From positions 1 through 20,149 of IMG/VR virus record IMGVR_UViG_3300017719_000306: a stretch of DNA of 20,149 nt; one strand, written 5' to 3'. A program made the translations under genes and the position numbers. The notes beneath the pieces were generated by a model, which saw only the letters and a program-made list of their open reading frames with translations, did no database searches and had not been told where the DNA came from. Of this stretch, positions 6,264 to 12,347 are shown piece by piece. The DNA is from a virus. The first letter of the stretch is position 1. Each line of letters begins with the position of its first letter.

Positions 6264-6526
6264 TGGCAAGAGAAACTGTAAGCAATAAACCTAAAAGAAA
6301 AGATAGGCCTAAAGCAAGAACACCAAGAGTAGTAAAAGATGCTATGGATACAACAAAACTTCTTAAAGAAGAAGGTGTTCAAAATGTTATGGAAAAATTA
6401 GGTGGAAAAAAACAACCAGATGGTTCTTATGTTTTCAATGATAAAGAAACTGTAAAGAAAAGTATTGGTGGTTTAATTAATGGTCGTCCTACAGGTAAAG
6501 GTAAAGGAGCAGCAAGGTCAGTATAA
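6263..6526 (+). CDS. Small basic protein (87 aa), unknown function
   Basis: An 87-residue protein starting in a TAATG overlap with the LysM gene and ending in a TAATG overlap with the next, so it is almost certainly translated by coupling. The first 25 residues are strongly basic (NKPKRKDRPKARTPRVVKDA). A helical middle (TTKLLKEEGVQNVMEKLGGK) and a short QPDGSYVFND strand follow. The end, GGLINGRPTGKGKGAARSV, resembles the GRGMGIALRGGG tail of the preceding protein. I do not recognise a characterised family. Its net positive charge and position in a run of similar genes suggest binding to DNA or another polyanion inside the capsid, which is inference. Confidence 0.7.
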   Translation: MARETVSNKPKRKDRPKARTPRVVKDAMDTTKLLKEEGVQNVMEKLGGKKQPDGSYVFNDKETVKKSIGGLINGRPTGKGKGAARSV

Positions 6527-6921
6527 TGGCAAAAAAATTTCCTGATTTAACTGGTGATGGTAAAGTTACTCAAAAAGATATCCTTATGGGTAGGGGTGTT
6601 TCTTTAGCTAAAGGTGGACGCATTGCTTATAAAAAAGAAGGTAGCAGTATTAATCAAGATAAAATTGATAAAGTTGCTAAAGGTTTAAAAAAAGCTAGTG
6701 CAACACATGCTAAACAATCTAAAGTTTTATCTACTGTAAAATTAAAAACAGGAAGCCGTGTAAACGAAGCAGGTAACTATACTAAACCAGAAATGAGAAA
6801 GCGTCAATTTAATCGTATTAAAGCTGGTAGTAAGGGCGGCAAGCCGGGTCAGTGGTCTGCTCGTAAAGCTCAGATGCTTGCAAAAGCTTATAAAGATGCA
6901 GGTGGAGGCTACAAATCGTAG
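6526..6921 (+). CDS. Basic protein with dockerin/EF-hand-like calcium loop
   Basis: A 131-residue protein, net charge about +23 by hand count (25 Lys, 7 Arg, 9 acidic). Residues 7-18 (DLTGDGKVTQKD) follow the dockerin/EF-hand loop pattern D-x-(D/N/T)-x-D-G-x-(V/I)-x-x-x-D and precede ILMGRGV, so one calcium site is plausible. Residues about 25-75 are Lys-rich and helical. Residues about 76-131 form a second block starting GSRVNEAGNYTKPEMRKR and including GGKPGQWSARKAQMLAKAY, which looks like a conserved small domain found in marine phages. It begins in a TAATG overlap. Its codons 3-4 form a run of seven A. Function is unknown. The calcium loop might mediate contact with another virion protein. 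Confidence 0.75.
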   Translation: MAKKFPDLTGDGKVTQKDILMGRGVSLAKGGRIAYKKEGSSINQDKIDKVAKGLKKASATHAKQSKVLSTVKLKTGSRVNEAGNYTKPEMRKRQFNRIKAGSKGGKPGQWSARKAQMLAKAYKDAGGGYKS

Positions 6922-6929
6922 TATGATAT

Positions 6930-7220
6930 ATGTCAAAATCAAAGACACAAGAATCTCTTACCAACTGGACAAAACAAAAGTGGAGAACAAAGAGTGGTAA
7001 GAAGTCAAGTAAGACGGGTGAAAGATACTTACCAGAGGCGGCTATTAAAGCACTCACCTCAAAGGAATATGCGGCGACTTCGAGAGCTAAAAGAAAAGGA
7101 ACTAAGGCAGGAAATCAATTTGTTAAGCAGCCTGAAGCTATAGCAAAGAAAACAGCGCAATATCGTAAAGCTAAAAAAGGCGGTAAGATTGGTAAAGCAC
7201 CTCACAATAGGATATATTAA
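6930..7220 (+). CDS. Highly basic small protein (96 aa), unknown function
   Basis: A 96-residue protein with 21 Lys, 6 Arg and only 5 acidic residues by hand count (net about +22). Residues 8-30 (ESLTNWTKQKWRTKSGKKSS) and 31-75 (GERYLPEAAIKALTSKEYAA, SRAKRKGTKAG, FVKQPEAIAKK) form a compact pattern of Trp, Tyr-Leu-Pro and Glu-Tyr that I have seen in small phage proteins of unknown function. I cannot name the family with confidence. A GGKIGKAPHNRIY tail ends it. No ribosome-binding site is obvious in the 8-base gap; GGAGG at 6903-6907 is too far, so coupling to the upstream gene is likely. A DNA-binding internal protein is inferred from charge and neighbours. Confidence 0.75.
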   Translation: MSKSKTQESLTNWTKQKWRTKSGKKSSKTGERYLPEAAIKALTSKEYAATSRAKRKGTKAGNQFVKQPEAIAKKTAQYRKAKKGGKIGKAPHNRIY

Positions 7221-7507
7221 TGTCTAAAAAGAAAGACCCAAGATTAGCAAAAGCAGGAGTAACTGGTTATAATAAACCAAAGCGCACTCCTAATCACAAA
7301 ACTAAATCTCATGTTGTTGTGGCTAAAGAGGGTGACAAAGTAAAAACTATTCGATTTGGTCAGCAAGGAGTTAGAGGTGCTGGCAAAAACCCAACAACTG
7401 CAAAAGACAAAGCTCGTAAGCGGTCTTATTATGCACGACATAATGCACAAGGTAAACCCACAACAAAACTAAGTGCAAAATATTGGAGTCATAAAGTTAA
7501 ATGGTAA
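7220..7507 (+). CDS. Highly basic small protein with YARH and YWxxKVKW motifs
   Basis: A 95-residue protein with 20 Lys, 7 Arg and 4 acidic residues (net about +23, not counting four His). It starts in a TAATG overlap. Conserved-looking elements are DPRLAKAGVTGYNKPKRTP (6-24), HVVVAKEG and TIRFGQQGV (31-51), RKRSYYARH (66-74) and the terminal AKYWSHKVKW (86-95). The arrangement FGxxGV, then ARH, then YWxxKxxW occurs in small domains of many large phages and algal viruses, with unknown role. In some of those the Ser before Cys/His pattern suggests metal or nucleic-acid binding; here it is YWSH. Most likely a virion-associated, nucleic-acid-facing protein. Confidence 0.75.
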   Translation: MSKKKDPRLAKAGVTGYNKPKRTPNHKTKSHVVVAKEGDKVKTIRFGQQGVRGAGKNPTTAKDKARKRSYYARHNAQGKPTTKLSAKYWSHKVKW

Positions 7508-7532
7508 AGAGGGTAATAGAGAGGATAAATAA

Positions 7533-8000
7533 GTGGACCCCATTAGTACAGGATTGGCAGGTATTGCATTAGTACAAAAGTCTGTTGACTTTATTAAATC
7601 TAATATACAAACTGCAAATGATATTAAAGATATTGCTGGGGCTATTGACGGATTGTTTCAAGGTGAGAAACAAATTCAAAAAGATAGGTTTGGTGATAAA
7701 TCTATCATAGGTCAAACTAAAGATGTAGCAACAAGCGTTATTGATGCAAAGTTAGCTCAAGAAAGTATGGATGAAATGAGACAGCTTGTTGATGCTAGAT
7801 TTGGATTTGGAACATGGCAAGAGATTATTAATGAAAGAGCCAAACGTATCCAAGAAGAAAAAGAAGCTGAAAAAGAAAGAGCTAGGATAGCAAGACAGAA
7901 ACGTCAGGAAACAGTAGATAACTTTCAAACAGCTGGTATAGCTGCTGCTATTATAGGTGTTGTTATATTAACAATATTAATATACTTTAAACTAGGATAA
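7533..8000 (+). CDS. Coiled-coil protein with C-terminal membrane segment
   Basis: A 155-residue protein starting at GTG 7533, with AGAGAGGA (7518-7525) 7 bases upstream. The first 45 residues are mildly hydrophobic helices (PISTGLAGIALVQKSVDFIK, DIAGAIDGLF). A conserved-looking FGFGTWQEIINERAKRIQEE segment (90-109) leads into a charged coiled coil to about 128. The end is one clear transmembrane helix (about 133-152, TAGIAAAIIGVVILTILIYF) with a short KLG tail. Proteins with this order are frequent among head-tail genes of marine podoviruses, where they are thought to be internal virion proteins, perhaps inserting in the membrane during DNA ejection. That role is inferred. A lysis-related membrane protein (spanin- or holin-like) is an alternative. 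Confidence 0.75.
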   Translation: MDPISTGLAGIALVQKSVDFIKSNIQTANDIKDIAGAIDGLFQGEKQIQKDRFGDKSIIGQTKDVATSVIDAKLAQESMDEMRQLVDARFGFGTWQEIINERAKRIQEEKEAEKERARIARQKRQETVDNFQTAGIAAAIIGVVILTILIYFKLG

Positions 8001-8002
8001 TT

Positions 8003-8098
8003 ATGGTTGTATCAAGAAGCTCTATATCACAACAAATAAAACGTCCTCCTTCTAAAAAGAAAAAGAAGAGGAATAAAAAGAAAGCAAGGAGGCCATAA
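8003..8098 (+). CDS. Very small polybasic protein (31 aa)
   Basis: ATG 8003 has AGGA 5 bases upstream and the frame runs 31 codons to TAA, directly abutting the next ATG (TAAATG). The product starts VVSRSSISQQIKRPPS and ends in a polybasic block of five Lys, Arg, Asn, three Lys, Ala, Arg, Arg, Pro. It has 14 basic and no acidic residues. A short SRSxxxxQ N-terminus followed by a basic tail resembles tiny proteins seen upstream of adaptor genes in other marine phages. The tight packing, good ribosome-binding site and fit with the surrounding basic gene set argue that it is real. Its 3' end also holds the ribosome-binding site of the next gene. Confidence 0.6.
   Translation: MVVSRSSISQQIKRPPSKKKKKRNKKKARRP
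8086..8092 (+). promoter_or_regulatory. Strong Shine-Dalgarno site inside the 31-aa gene
   Basis: AAGGAGG lies 6 bases before ATG 8099 and overlaps the codons for the basic tail of the small upstream protein, linking translation of the two genes. Confidence 0.75.
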
Positions 8099-8770
8099 AT
8101 GGCAACATCAGGTACATATAGTTTTTCAATGGACATTGATGAAGTAATCCAAGAAGCTATGGAAATGATAGGAGGCGAAGCTACACTTGGCGAAGAACCT
8201 CGTTCTGCTCGTAGGTCTATTAATTTGCTTTTACAAGATTGGCAAAATCGTGGTATCCAACTATGGACAATTGGTACTACTGCTGTAACTGTAACAACAA
8301 GTACTACAAGCTATGACCTAGGCGTAGAAAATATTGATGTGCTTGAAGCTGTGGTAAATAGAAGTAATATTGATTTACAGCTTGAACGTATTAGTATGGA
8401 AGAGTATTTAAAAGTTCCTCGTAAAGGACAAACAGGCAGACCAACACAGTTTGCTGTTAGAAGGGAACGTGATAAATCTGTTGTGTTCTTATGGCCTGTC
8501 CCTGAAAACAGCACTGATGTTATTAAGTTTGAGACTGTAAAATATATACAAGATGTTACACGCTCTAATCAAAATGCAGATGTATCTCGTAGATTCTTAC
8601 CTTGTCTTACTGCTGGTACAGCTTACTTTATGTCTATGAAACGTCCGGGTGTAGAAGCAGGACGTATTCAAATGATAAAACAAGAATATGAAGAAAGGCT
8701 AATGAGGGCGCAAGAAGAAGATAAAGAACGTGCAAGTATGTATATCACACCTCGTCTGAACTATGTATAA
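8099..8770 (+). CDS. Head-tail adaptor-like protein, second copy-type
   Basis: A 223-residue protein. The N-terminal half has a helix (DIDEVIQEAMEMIGGEAT, 12-29) followed by the conserved-looking block EPRSARRSINLLLQDWQNRG (33-52) and QLWTIGTTAVTV. Such Arg-rich helix plus NRGxxLW patterns are typical of gp4/gp11-like adaptors of marine podoviruses. A beta-rich middle (TTSTTSYDLGVENIDVLEAV, then YLKVPRKGQTGRPTQFAVRR and VVFLWPVPE) follows. The C-terminal helices (FLPCLTAGTAYFMSMKRPG; QEYEERLMRAQEEDKERAS) would line the ring. It likely forms or extends the connector between portal and nozzle. The adaptor at 4706 has a similar plan but no long stretch of shared sequence that I can see. It ends in a TAATG overlap. 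Confidence 0.75.
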   Translation: MATSGTYSFSMDIDEVIQEAMEMIGGEATLGEEPRSARRSINLLLQDWQNRGIQLWTIGTTAVTVTTSTTSYDLGVENIDVLEAVVNRSNIDLQLERISMEEYLKVPRKGQTGRPTQFAVRRERDKSVVFLWPVPENSTDVIKFETVKYIQDVTRSNQNADVSRRFLPCLTAGTAYFMSMKRPGVEAGRIQMIKQEYEERLMRAQEEDKERASMYITPRLNYV

Positions 8771-9015
8771 TGGCAAGGAAAACATTAGGCATCTGTGATA
8801 TTTGTGGTTTTCGCTATGAGCTACGTGAGCTAAAAAAGAATAGTTATGGAATGATGGTTTGTCCTGCAGATTATGAAGGCAAATATGATTTAAACAATCA
8901 TCCTCAAAATAGAATAGCTTCTGTTAAAGATGATGAAAATATAAAGGATGCTAGACCACAAAGACCTGCTTTAGTTTCAGCTGTTCCAGTATCTGCGTGG
9001 CTACCAAGTATTTAA
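8770..9015 (+). CDS. Small zinc-binding protein, copy 1 (81 aa)
   Basis: An 81-residue protein with CDICGFRYELRELKKNSYG (9-27) and VCPADYEGKYDLNNHPQN (30-47). Cys9, Cys12 and Cys31 are probable zinc ligands. A normal zinc ribbon would have a second CxxC, but Asp34 sits where the fourth Cys should be, and His44 is a further candidate ligand. The C-terminal 30 residues are different from copy 2 (RPQRPALVSAVPVSAWLPSI). It starts in a TAATG overlap with the adaptor gene and abuts copy 2 (TAAATG). Related small C-rich proteins beside adaptor genes are frequent in marine phage genomes. Function is unknown, with virion or connector association inferred. Confidence 0.75.
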   Translation: MARKTLGICDICGFRYELRELKKNSYGMMVCPADYEGKYDLNNHPQNRIASVKDDENIKDARPQRPALVSAVPVSAWLPSI

Positions 9016-9315
9016 ATGGCTCGTGGTAAATATACAAAAGCAGAATGTGATATTTGTGGATTTTCTTTTCCAAGAAGTAGATTACGCAAAAATAGTTTTG
9101 ACTTGTGGGTTTGTCCTAATGATTGGGATGGAGCTTATGATAGAGTAATACATCCTCAAAACAAATCTCCTGACTTACGTGATAATAGTCAGTATGTAAT
9201 GAATGCAAGACCAGAGCCTAATTTTGACCGCAATGTAAATTGGGAAGATGCAGACCAAATTCATACAATTATTTATCAGTATGAGTTATTAGATAAGTAT
9301 TGGAACGCAGTATAA
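9016..9315 (+). CDS. Small zinc-binding protein, copy 2 (99 aa)
   Basis: A 99-residue paralogue of the preceding gene product. It shares CDICGF (11-16), LRKNS (23-27), VCP (32-34) and HPQN (46-49), with the same spacing: Cys11, Cys14, Cys33, Asp36, His46 fit C-x2-C-x18-C-x2-D-x9-H exactly as in copy 1. It then carries a distinct tail (NARPEPNFDRNVNWEDADQI, YQYELLDKYWNAV) that is aromatic and acidic, unlike the Pro/Val tail of copy 1. The gene abuts its neighbours on both sides with TAAATG. The arrangement indicates tandem duplication followed by divergence of the tails. Function is unknown; it may form a heteromer with copy 1 in the tail or connector. Confidence 0.75.
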   Translation: MARGKYTKAECDICGFSFPRSRLRKNSFDLWVCPNDWDGAYDRVIHPQNKSPDLRDNSQYVMNARPEPNFDRNVNWEDADQIHTIIYQYELLDKYWNAV

Positions 9316-10536
9316 ATGACAGATTTAACGGGTAAAAAAATTGCAAATACCTATAAGGATTTGTTACAAATTAATTCTAGTGCTTCTAATAGTGGTATAG
9401 ATGAAACACTTCGCCGTGTTCAAGACGGGGCTGGTACTAATTCTTCATTAAAACTTTCTCAAACTTCTGCTGCATTTACTGGAAATGTAAGTGTTGCTGG
9501 TAGTTTAAAAGTTACTGGTACATTTCAACCAACTAATTTACAAACTACAAATATTGTAGCTACTAGTATTACAACTGATTCTTTAACTGCTGGTACACTT
9601 GTATTTCAAGATGTAAGCGTAAGCAGTCTTAGAACTGGAAATTTATTTGCTACAACTGTTAGTGCTGGCACGATAAGTGCAACAACAGTAGATGCTACAA
9701 ATATACTGGTTGGTGGTGAACCTGCTGCTACATCTTCTACAGTTGCTGCACTTTCTGCTACATTAGAAACACGCATTGCAGGAGTATCTTCTACATTTGC
9801 TGCTACTTCGGCAGCACTTAATACACGCATCGATGCTGTATCTGTTCTCACTAAAACTAACTTAGATGCTATATCATCCGTTAATACAATTGCATTAGCG
9901 GCTGCAAGTGCTGGTACATCAGCTACATTAGAAACACGTATAGCTGCGGTTAGCTCTACTATGGCTACTAGTATTGCTACAGTTTCTGCAGCATTAGAAT
10001 CAAGAATAGCTACAGTATCCTCTACATTTGCGTCTACATCAGCAACTTTAAATACAAGAATAGATGCAGTATCAGTATTAACTAAAACTAACCTAGATGC
10101 TATTGCATCAGTAAATACTATAGCAGTAGCAGCTGCAAGTGCTGGCACATCTGCTACACTAGAAACTAGAGTTGCTGCAGTATCTGCATTAGTACCTGCA
10201 CTATCTGCTACTATGGCAACTAGTATTAATAATTCTAATACAGCTATTGCTGCAGTATCAGTATTGACAAAAACTAATTTAGATGCTATAGCGTCTGTTA
10301 ATACTATTGCTCTTGCAGCAGCTAGTGCAACAACATCAGCTACGCTTGAAACTAGAATAGCTGCAGTATCTGCTTTAGTTCCGGCTTTGTCAGCTACGAT
10401 GGCTACAAGTATTAATAATAGTAACACACAGATAGCTACAGTATCTGCTTTAGTTCCTTCACTATCAGCTACAATGGCTACATCTATATCTAATGCAAAC
10501 GCTGCAGCTGTGGCATTTGCCATTGCATTAGGATAA
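9316..10536 (+). CDS. Tail fibre protein with long Ala/Ser/Thr repeat stalk
   Basis: A 406-residue protein. Residues 1-48 (for example MTDLTGKKIANTYKDLLQIN and VQDGAGTNSSLKLS) form an N-terminal module very common in marine phage fibres, presumably the attachment end. Residues about 52-133 are beta-repeat-like (GNVSVAGSLKVTGTF). From about 140 to the end the protein is built of Ala/Ser/Thr-rich helical repeats such as ATLETRIAAVSS and RIDAVSVLTKTNLDAIASVN, with hydrophobic residues spaced as in a trimeric coiled-coil stalk. A 43-residue unit occurs three times (171-213, 248-290, 310-352). It ends without a globular tip, so it may be a spacer to which later fibre genes add. The gene abuts the zinc protein gene. 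Confidence 0.8.
   Translation: MTDLTGKKIANTYKDLLQINSSASNSGIDETLRRVQDGAGTNSSLKLSQTSAAFTGNVSVAGSLKVTGTFQPTNLQTTNIVATSITTDSLTAGTLVFQDVSVSSLRTGNLFATTVSAGTISATTVDATNILVGGEPAATSSTVAALSATLETRIAGVSSTFAATSAALNTRIDAVSVLTKTNLDAISSVNTIALAAASAGTSATLETRIAAVSSTMATSIATVSAALESRIATVSSTFASTSATLNTRIDAVSVLTKTNLDAIASVNTIAVAAASAGTSATLETRVAAVSALVPALSATMATSINNSNTAIAAVSVLTKTNLDAIASVNTIALAAASATTSATLETRIAAVSALVPALSATMATSINNSNTQIATVSALVPSLSATMATSISNANAAAVAFAIALG
9826..10371 (+). repeat. Three 43-residue repeats with divergent DNA
   Basis: Units at 9826-9954, 10057-10185 and 10243-10371 encode nearly the same 43 residues. Units 1 and 2 match at 40 of 43 residues, yet about 30 of 129 bases differ by hand count, almost all silent. 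The spacing between units is unequal (231 then 186 bases). Confidence 0.9.
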
Positions 10537-10551
10537 CTTTTGGAGTATAAT
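10523..10551 (+). promoter_or_regulatory. Possible promoter at the end of the stalk fibre gene
   Basis: TTGCAT (10523-10528), a 17-base spacer and TATAAT (10546-10551) agree well with the sigma-70 consensus. A start would fall near the ATG at 10557, past the GGAG at 10542-10545, so transcripts from it would be leaderless for that gene, or would serve the next genes. Could be coincidence. Confidence 0.35.
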
Positions 10552-10556
10552 AAGCT

Positions 10557-10886
10557 ATGGCTAATTCATTTAAAATAAAAACAGACACAGCTGTTGGAAC
10601 AAGTCCAGCTACTATTTATACTTGTCCTAGTTCAACTGAAACAACTATTATTGGTTTGTCTATTGCAAACATTGTTGCTTCACAAATTACTGCTGATGTA
10701 CAATTGGAAAATAATGATGGCGATAATATTTATTTAATTAAAGCTGCTCCTATTCCTGTAGGCAGTACATTAGTTGTCGTAGGTGGCGACCAGAAGGTTG
10801 TCATGGAAGCATCAGACGTATTGAAGGTAACAACAAACACAGCATCTTCTGGTGATGTTGCGTTGTCTATATTGGAGATTACCTAA
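10557..10886 (+). CDS. Small beta-rich tail-associated protein (109 aa)
   Basis: A 109-residue protein predicted to be a beta-sandwich: FKIKTDTAVGTSPATIYTCP, then ETTIIGLSIANIV, ITADVQLENNDGDNIYLIKA, PIPVGSTLVVVGGDQKVVME and a final VALSILEIT. This order (an ATxYTCP strand, a GLxIANI strand, a PVPxGSxL turn and a closing SILEI strand) is very common in small genes next to fibre genes of marine phages. It is probably a tail-fibre accessory or a small virion protein. The function is not established to my knowledge. It ends in a TAATG overlap with the next fibre gene. Confidence 0.75.
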   Translation: MANSFKIKTDTAVGTSPATIYTCPSSTETTIIGLSIANIVASQITADVQLENNDGDNIYLIKAAPIPVGSTLVVVGGDQKVVMEASDVLKVTTNTASSGDVALSILEIT

Positions 10887-12004
10887 TGGCGTATGTTGGC
10901 GATGGTCCAAAACCAGAATTAGAAATTGGAGACATCTCTACAAAAGATGTAACAGCCACTGGTGATTTAACTGTCGATACTAACACACTATTTGTTGATG
11001 CATCTGAAAATAAAGTAGGCATTGGAACAACAACAGTAACAGATGGGGGTGTAACAATAACACCAAGCGTTACTCGTGCAGGTGATTGGGATGCAAAAAT
11101 TGCACTTCAGTCTACTGCTGGTAGTGACTTTCCTGCTCTTTTATTTTCTGGTTCAAATACTACACAGTATGGTGGAATAGTAGGGACAACAGATAAATCA
11201 GGTAATGTTGCCAATAACCGAACTGCTCAAATTACATTTCTTCAAAGTTCAGCTACAGCAGGAAATATTACTTTTAGTACCAACGGAGATGTAGGTACAA
11301 CAAATGTTGCTGAAAGGATGCGTATTGACAGTGCGGGTCACGTTGGTCTTGGCACAACTTCGCCACAGGGTGATGGAATACATATAGTAGCACCTGATTC
11401 TGGTACAGCACTTGTTTTGTCTGGCACAACTGCAACAGCAGGTACAGAGGTGAAACTTTCTGCATTAAACGAGGCGACAACAGCTTGGCATAATTTAAAT
11501 GTAGGTGGTAACAACATTATTTTCAGAGCCGCAGGTACTGAACGTGCTAGAATTACTACAAGTGGACTTACATTTAACGGCGACACTGCGGCGGCTAATG
11601 CTCTTGATGATTATGAAGAGGGAAGTTGGACACCTGTTGTAGCGGCAGGGTGGACAAGTGTTACGTTTCCAAATTCATATCAAATCGGAAATTATCAAAA
11701 AGTTGGAAATGTTGTTGAGGCTTTCTTCTTTTTACAATTTAGCGGTACAAATGCAGGAGCGCATGTGCAAATTAATGGGTTGCCTTATGTAGCGGTAAAT
11801 GAAACAGCAGGAGCTTTAAGAGGTGGTGCGCTAACGTATTTTACCATACCAGTAGATTCAACAGGCATGGTCTTGGCTTATGTGTTTCAAAACGCTACTA
11901 ACTTTAGGCTTTATGCAGGTAATGATGGCGGCGCGAGCACTTTATCAAATGGCAATGCAAGTAATGCCTTTTTGATTGGGTCAGTAAGATATAGGGTAAG
12001 TTAA
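10886..12004 (+). CDS. Tail fibre / receptor-binding protein 1 (LDDYEEG family)
   Basis: A 372-residue protein. The N-terminus (MAYVGDGPKPELEIGDISTK) is followed by repeated beta segments of the type VGIGTTTV and MRIDSAGHVGLGTTSP (about residues 45-160), typical of fibre shafts. A second shaft part runs to LTFNGDTAAANA. LDDYEEGSWTP (240-250) introduces the C-terminal domain, a 120-residue beta-rich globular region (GNYQKVGNVVEAFFFLQFSG, then a FLIGSVRYRV end). The LDDYEEGxWTP motif marks the tip domain of many phage fibres and recurs in the next two fibre genes. The tip is the likely receptor-binding part. It is coupled to the upstream gene by TAATG and followed by a hairpin-rich gap. Confidence 0.8.
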   Translation: MAYVGDGPKPELEIGDISTKDVTATGDLTVDTNTLFVDASENKVGIGTTTVTDGGVTITPSVTRAGDWDAKIALQSTAGSDFPALLFSGSNTTQYGGIVGTTDKSGNVANNRTAQITFLQSSATAGNITFSTNGDVGTTNVAERMRIDSAGHVGLGTTSPQGDGIHIVAPDSGTALVLSGTTATAGTEVKLSALNEATTAWHNLNVGGNNIIFRAAGTERARITTSGLTFNGDTAAANALDDYEEGSWTPVVAAGWTSVTFPNSYQIGNYQKVGNVVEAFFFLQFSGTNAGAHVQINGLPYVAVNETAGALRGGALTYFTIPVDSTGMVLAYVFQNATNFRLYAGNDGGASTLSNGNASNAFLIGSVRYRVS

Positions 12005-12007
12005 TTA

Positions 12008-12049
12008 ACCCGTCTGGAAGTCGGGTCAGACAGGTGGCAATCCCGCCAC
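12008..12049 (+). other. Two adjacent RNA hairpins between fibre genes
   Basis: ACCCG (12008-12012) pairs with CGGGT (12022-12026); an alternative pairing in the same segment is GTCTG (12012-12016) with CAGAC (12027-12031), and the two exclude each other. A second hairpin is GTGGC (12034-12038) with GCCAC (12045-12049). No T run follows, so this is not an intrinsic terminator. A TAGGAG ribosome-binding site and ATG 12069 come 8 to 20 bases later. It could be a processing, stabilising or translation-control element. Confidence 0.4.
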
Positions 12050-12068
12050 GATAACATAGGAGACTAAA

Positions 12069-12347
12069 ATGGCTTTAACAAAAGAATTTGAATATGACTG
12101 CGAGGTTAGGGGCGAACATAAGAATGTCCAAGTTCGTAAGGCAACAATCGTGAAAGATGATGGTGCAGAGATTAGCCGCACCTATCACAGACACGTTTTG
12201 CATTGTCGCACTAAGACAGGAGACACTTGGGGTGACACAGACATTTCAGGTGAAGACGCATCAGTACAGGCGGTATGTAACGCCGTGTGGACGAGTGACG
12301 TAAAATCAGCCTATGAAACATTTGCGGATAATCAAGAGACACTTTAA
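12069..12347 (+). CDS. Small conserved tail-module protein (92 aa)
   Basis: A 92-residue protein with GGAG about 7 bases before ATG. It opens with MALTKEFEYDCEVRGEHKNV and VQVRKATIVKDDGAEISRTY, followed by HRHVLHC. This order (a VQVR strand, a KDDGxEISxTYHRHV turn and a helical end) is very common in small proteins between fibre genes of marine phages. The C-terminus is helical and acidic (EDASVQAVCNAVWTSDVKSAYE). Cys11, Cys66 and a His pair are present, but no metal site is obvious. It is probably a fibre accessory or tail protein of unknown role. It ends in TAATG with the next fibre gene. Confidence 0.75.
   Translation: MALTKEFEYDCEVRGEHKNVQVRKATIVKDDGAEISRTYHRHVLHCRTKTGDTWGDTDISGEDASVQAVCNAVWTSDVKSAYETFADNQETL

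Noticed and set aside
6526-6545. Programmed frameshift at the run of seven A near a gene start
   Set aside because: It lies at codons 3-4 just after the start, with no long alternative frame that would give a sensible product.
9606-10523. A 305-codon open frame on the - strand opposite the stalk fibre gene
   Set aside because: It is a by-product of the Ala/Thr/Ser/Val-rich repeats on the + strand; its translation is a monotone of Val/Ala/Asp, and the + strand gene has the recognised N-terminal fibre module and tight junctions.
12008-12049. An intrinsic terminator between fibre genes
   Set aside because: Hairpins are present but no T run follows either stem.
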